Source: an uncultured Pelagibacteraceae bacterium
GTDB lineage: Bacteria > Pseudomonadota > Alphaproteobacteria > Pelagibacterales > Pelagibacteraceae
Assembly (NCBI GenBank): GCA_902514605.1
Contig: CABXRL010000003.1
Location: forward strand, 1 to 51,003
DNA length: 51,003 nucleotides
Direction of reading: 5' to 3'
Shown here one piece after another: positions 49,107 through 51,003 of this stretch (positions are counted from its first letter, which is position 1; every line of letters starts with the position of its first letter). Made by a program: the position numbers and the translations under genes. Below the pieces are notes generated by a model that was given only the letters and a program-made list of their open reading frames with translations, did no database searches and had not been told where the DNA came from.

Positions 49107-50079
49107 AATTAATTAATTTTGCCTTAACTTGTGATATTGATTTTTTTTGAAATGTGGATAGCAGAAAAACTTCAGATGAGGTAATTTTTGAAAATTCTTT
49201 TAGAATCCTTTTAATATTATCTTTATCAACTAAATCAGTTTTATTTAAAATTACTAACTCTTTTTTTTTTAAAAGTTTAGAGCTATATTTTTTTAATTCA
49301 TTTTTGACTTGTTTATAATCTTTTCTAATATCCTTATTGGTAATATCAATCATATGAAGGAGATACTTACATCTTTCTATGTGTTTTAAAAATTGAATAC
49401 CGAGACCAGTTCCTTTGTGTGCACCTTCTATTAAACCTGGAATATCAGCGATAGTTACTTCTTTGTTATCATAATTGGCAACACCTAGGTTAGGGTTTAG
49501 TGTTGTAAATTGATAATTTGCAATTTTTGGGTTTGCATTAGTAATTGCAGCCAATAAACTTGATTTACCTGCATTAGGTAAACCAATTATCCCAATATCA
49601 GCGATTGTCTTCAATTGAAGCCAAATAACAAACTCTTCCCCAGCACTTCCTTTTGTAAATCTTCTTGGTGCTCTATTAGTAGCGCTTTTGAATCTTGTAT
49701 TTCCAAGACCTCCCTTACCACCTTTGGCGGTAACAAACTTTTCTCCAACTTTTACAAAATCATAAATTAAAGTTTTATTATCCTCCTCAAAAACTTGTGT
49801 GCCCAAAGGTACTTCCAGCACTAAATCAACTCCCCTTTTACCTGTTCGGTTTTGACCGGAGCCATTATTCCCTCTTTTGGCCTTATGATGTTGTTGATAT
49901 CTAAAATCGATTAAAGTATTCAGATCTTGTTCAGCTTTTAATATCACTGAGCCGCCATTTCCACCATCGCCGCCATCTGGTCCACCATATTCAATAAATT
50001 TTTCTCTTCTAAAGCTAGCAGAACCATCTCCACCATCTCCAGCTTTAATATAAATTTTTACTTGATCTAAGAATTTCAT
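49096..50079 (-). CDS. obgE: Obg family GTPase (CgtA/ObgE)
   Basis: GTPase needed for 50S assembly. The 327-residue protein has the Gly-rich Obg fold (MKFLDQVKIYIKAGDGGDGS and GGPDGGDGGNGGSVIL, 1 to about 155), then the G domain: GLPNAGKSSLLAAI, DIPGLIEGAHKGTGLG with the switch region, and LNKTDL. The C-terminal OCT domain found in some relatives is absent. It follows rpmA and rplU, the standard rplU-rpmA-obgE arrangement. Confidence 0.96.
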   Translation of the reverse strand: MKFLDQVKIYIKAGDGGDGSASFRREKFIEYGGPDGGDGGNGGSVILKAEQDLNTLIDFRYQQHHKAKRGNNGSGQNRTGKRGVDLVLEVPLGTQVFEEDNKTLIYDFVKVGEKFVTAKGGKGGLGNTRFKSATNRAPRRFTKGSAGEEFVIWLQLKTIADIGIIGLPNAGKSSLLAAITNANPKIANYQFTTLNPNLGVANYDNKEVTIADIPGLIEGAHKGTGLGIQFLKHIERCKYLLHMIDITNKDIRKDYKQVKNELKKYSSKLLKKKELVILNKTDLVDKDNIKRILKEFSKITSSEVFLLSTFQKKSISQVKAKLINYAS

Positions 50080-50107
50080 AATACAACACTAGTTTTAAGT
50101 TGTACTA

Positions 50108-50362
50108 TTAATTGGGTTTTACTGAAACAAAAGTTCGATCTGATCTTGACTTTTTAAAAACAACTTTACCTTTAATCACTGAAAAAATTGAATGATCTTT
50201 ACCCATGCCAACATTTTTCCCTGGGAATATCTTGGTGCCTCTTTGTCTAACGATTATATTTCCAGGTATAACTGTCTGACCACCATATTTCTTTACACCT
50301 AGTCTTCGGCCAGCACTATCTCGACCATTTCTTGAGGATCCACCTGCTTTTTTTGTAGCCAT
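50108..50362 (-). CDS. rpmA: 50S ribosomal protein L27
   Basis: L27, whose N-terminal tail reaches the peptidyl-transferase centre. The 84-residue protein starts [20 protein letters not shown], then [20 protein letters not shown] and [19 protein letters not shown], all canonical. It has no cleavable N-terminal extension of the Firmicutes type. It lies 13 bases downstream of rplU on the minus strand. Confidence 0.98.
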   Translation of the reverse strand: MATKKAGGSSRNGRDSAGRRLGVKKYGGQTVIPGNIIVRQRGTKIFPGKNVGMGKDHSIFSVIKGKVVFKKSRSDRTFVSVKPN

Positions 50363-50375
50363 AATTCGTTCCTAG

Positions 50376-50774
50376 TTATTTACTTTTCTCTTTTTCTGGC
50401 ACTTCTTTTTTTGAAGGCTTAGAAATTTTTTCAGCTTCAGATAAAATTTTACCATCTTTTGAAAAAATTTTATTTATTTTTATCATGGAATATTCTTGTC
50501 TATGACCATTTTTTCTTCTTGAATTTTGTCTTCTTCTTTTTTTAAAAATCAAGATTGTTCTATTCTTACTATTTTTTAAGACATTGGCTTCAACTTTTGC
50601 ACCTTGAACAATAGGCTCGCCTATCTCTATTAATTTGTTATCGCCGTAAGCTAAAATTTCTTTAAATTCAATTTTTGCATCAGCTTTTACGCCTGGCAAT
50701 TTTTCGATTTTTAAAATCTGACCAGATTTTACCTTGTATTGTTTACCACCCGTTTGTATTACCGCGTAAGACAT
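50376..50774 (-). CDS. rplU: 50S ribosomal protein L21
   Basis: L21 contacts 23S rRNA. The 132-residue protein has the canonical core MSYAVIQTGGKQYKVKSGQI and a KRRRQNSRRKNGHRQ segment near the usual end (about residue 95). It then carries a further tail of about 30 residues rich in Lys, Ser and Glu. Most L21 proteins are about 103 residues. It is the first gene of the rplU-rpmA-obgE-proBA-nadD-rsfS-ctpA-rppH run and has a good promoter immediately upstream. Confidence 0.96.
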   Translation of the reverse strand: MSYAVIQTGGKQYKVKSGQILKIEKLPGVKADAKIEFKEILAYGDNKLIEIGEPIVQGAKVEANVLKNSKNRTILIFKKRRRQNSRRKNGHRQEYSMIKINKIFSKDGKILSEAEKISKPSKKEVPEKEKSK

Positions 50775-50798
50775 ATTTGAATTAATTTTAATTAACGC

Positions 50799-50826
50799 AA
50801 TATAGTCTCAGTAAGGTTTTAGTCAA
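50799..50826 (-). promoter_or_regulatory. Sigma-70-type promoter for the rplU operon
   Basis: On the minus strand TTGACT (50826-50821) and TATATT (50804-50799) are 16 bases apart, giving a start near 50792 and a leader of under 20 bases before the rplU ATG at 50774. The site lies just outside the stop of the upstream gloB-like gene (50837), in a gap of 62 bases. This is the best -35/-10 pair found in the window. Confidence 0.6.
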
Positions 50827-50836
50827 GCTCTATCAA

Positions 50837-51001
50837 TTAAAAATTATCCTTTAAATCTCTCAATTTTGAAAAACTTTTAACATCTTTTGCTTTGAGAAAA
50901 ATGTTACACTTTAATTCGTCTTTTAAAAATGTTGGTATTGTTGGAAGACCATCTTTTAATTTTCTTTCAATTTCTAAGATTTTGTTTTTTAAGTTTAAAT
51001 T
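50837..51001 (-). CDS. gloB: Hydroxyacylglutathione hydrolase (glyoxalase II), C-terminal fragment
   Basis: The last 54 codons of a minus-strand gene whose start lies beyond the window end. The peptide contains LPTIPTFLKDELKCNIFLKA, followed by about 15 charged residues to the stop. This matches the C-terminal glutathione-binding tail of GloB, where 'G.PT.P.....E...NPFLRA' is typical; that is family knowledge. The metallo-beta-lactamase core with its metal ligands is outside the window, so the call rests on the tail alone. Confidence 0.65.
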   Translation of the reverse strand, partial: NLNLKNKILEIERKLKDGLPTIPTFLKDELKCNIFLKAKDVKSFSKLRDLKDNF

Positions 51002-51003
51002 AG

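Overview
The window looks like a chromosome segment of a SAR11-clade alphaproteobacterium (Pelagibacterales). The evidence is very low GC, AGA/AAA-biased codons, spacers mostly under 130 bases, many start/stop overlaps, a complete DMSP-demethylation gene set, and an alphaproteobacterial gene order running ffh-rpsP-trmD-rplS-leuCDB ... asd-sdhCDAB ... mdh-sucCDAB-lpd ... priA-atpHAGDC. No tRNA, rRNA, transposase, integrase or CRISPR array was seen. No gene-free stretch exceeds about 130 bases.

Layout. 1-7.2 kb (plus strand): the 3' end of a 2-hydroxyacid dehydrogenase, a TRAP transporter (Tat-exported binding protein, internal terminator, small and large permeases), an amidase, a tiny membrane protein, an EamA exporter, an alpha/beta hydrolase and an unrecognised secreted protein. 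7.2-9.0 kb (minus): dapF-ftsY. 9.0-15.3 kb (plus): a structured leader RNA, ffh, rpsP, trmD, rplS and leuCDB; rimM is missing from its usual place. 15.3-20 kb: dmdC-dmdB-dmdA, placed between leuB and asd. 20-34.4 kb: asd, sdhCDAB, mmsA, mdh, sucCDAB, lpd, i.e. most of the oxidative TCA half-cycle. 34.4-37.3 kb: a coupled three-gene accessory operon (PhyH-type dioxygenase, SAM methyltransferase, EgtD-type histidine methyltransferase), flanked by a short repeat of the lpd 3' end. 37.4-44.2 kb: priA and the F1 ATP synthase genes atpHAGDC. 44.2-51 kb (minus): rplU-rpmA-obgE-proB-proA-nadD-rsfS-ctpA-rppH and the 3' end of a gloB-like gene.

How it works together: organic acids enter through the TRAP system. 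DMSP is demethylated and its methylmercaptopropionate product activated and dehydrogenated by DmdA-B-C. Carbon flows through MmsA and the TCA enzymes, and electrons enter the quinone pool through complex II to drive ATP synthase. Two observations stand out. Both axial heme ligands of complex II appear to be lost (SdhC Gln, SdhD Phe) while the quinone-site residues remain. The PhyH/methyltransferase/EgtD operon has no EgtB partner in the window and could be an undescribed hercynine-derived or betaine pathway carried as a small island at the lpd 3' end.
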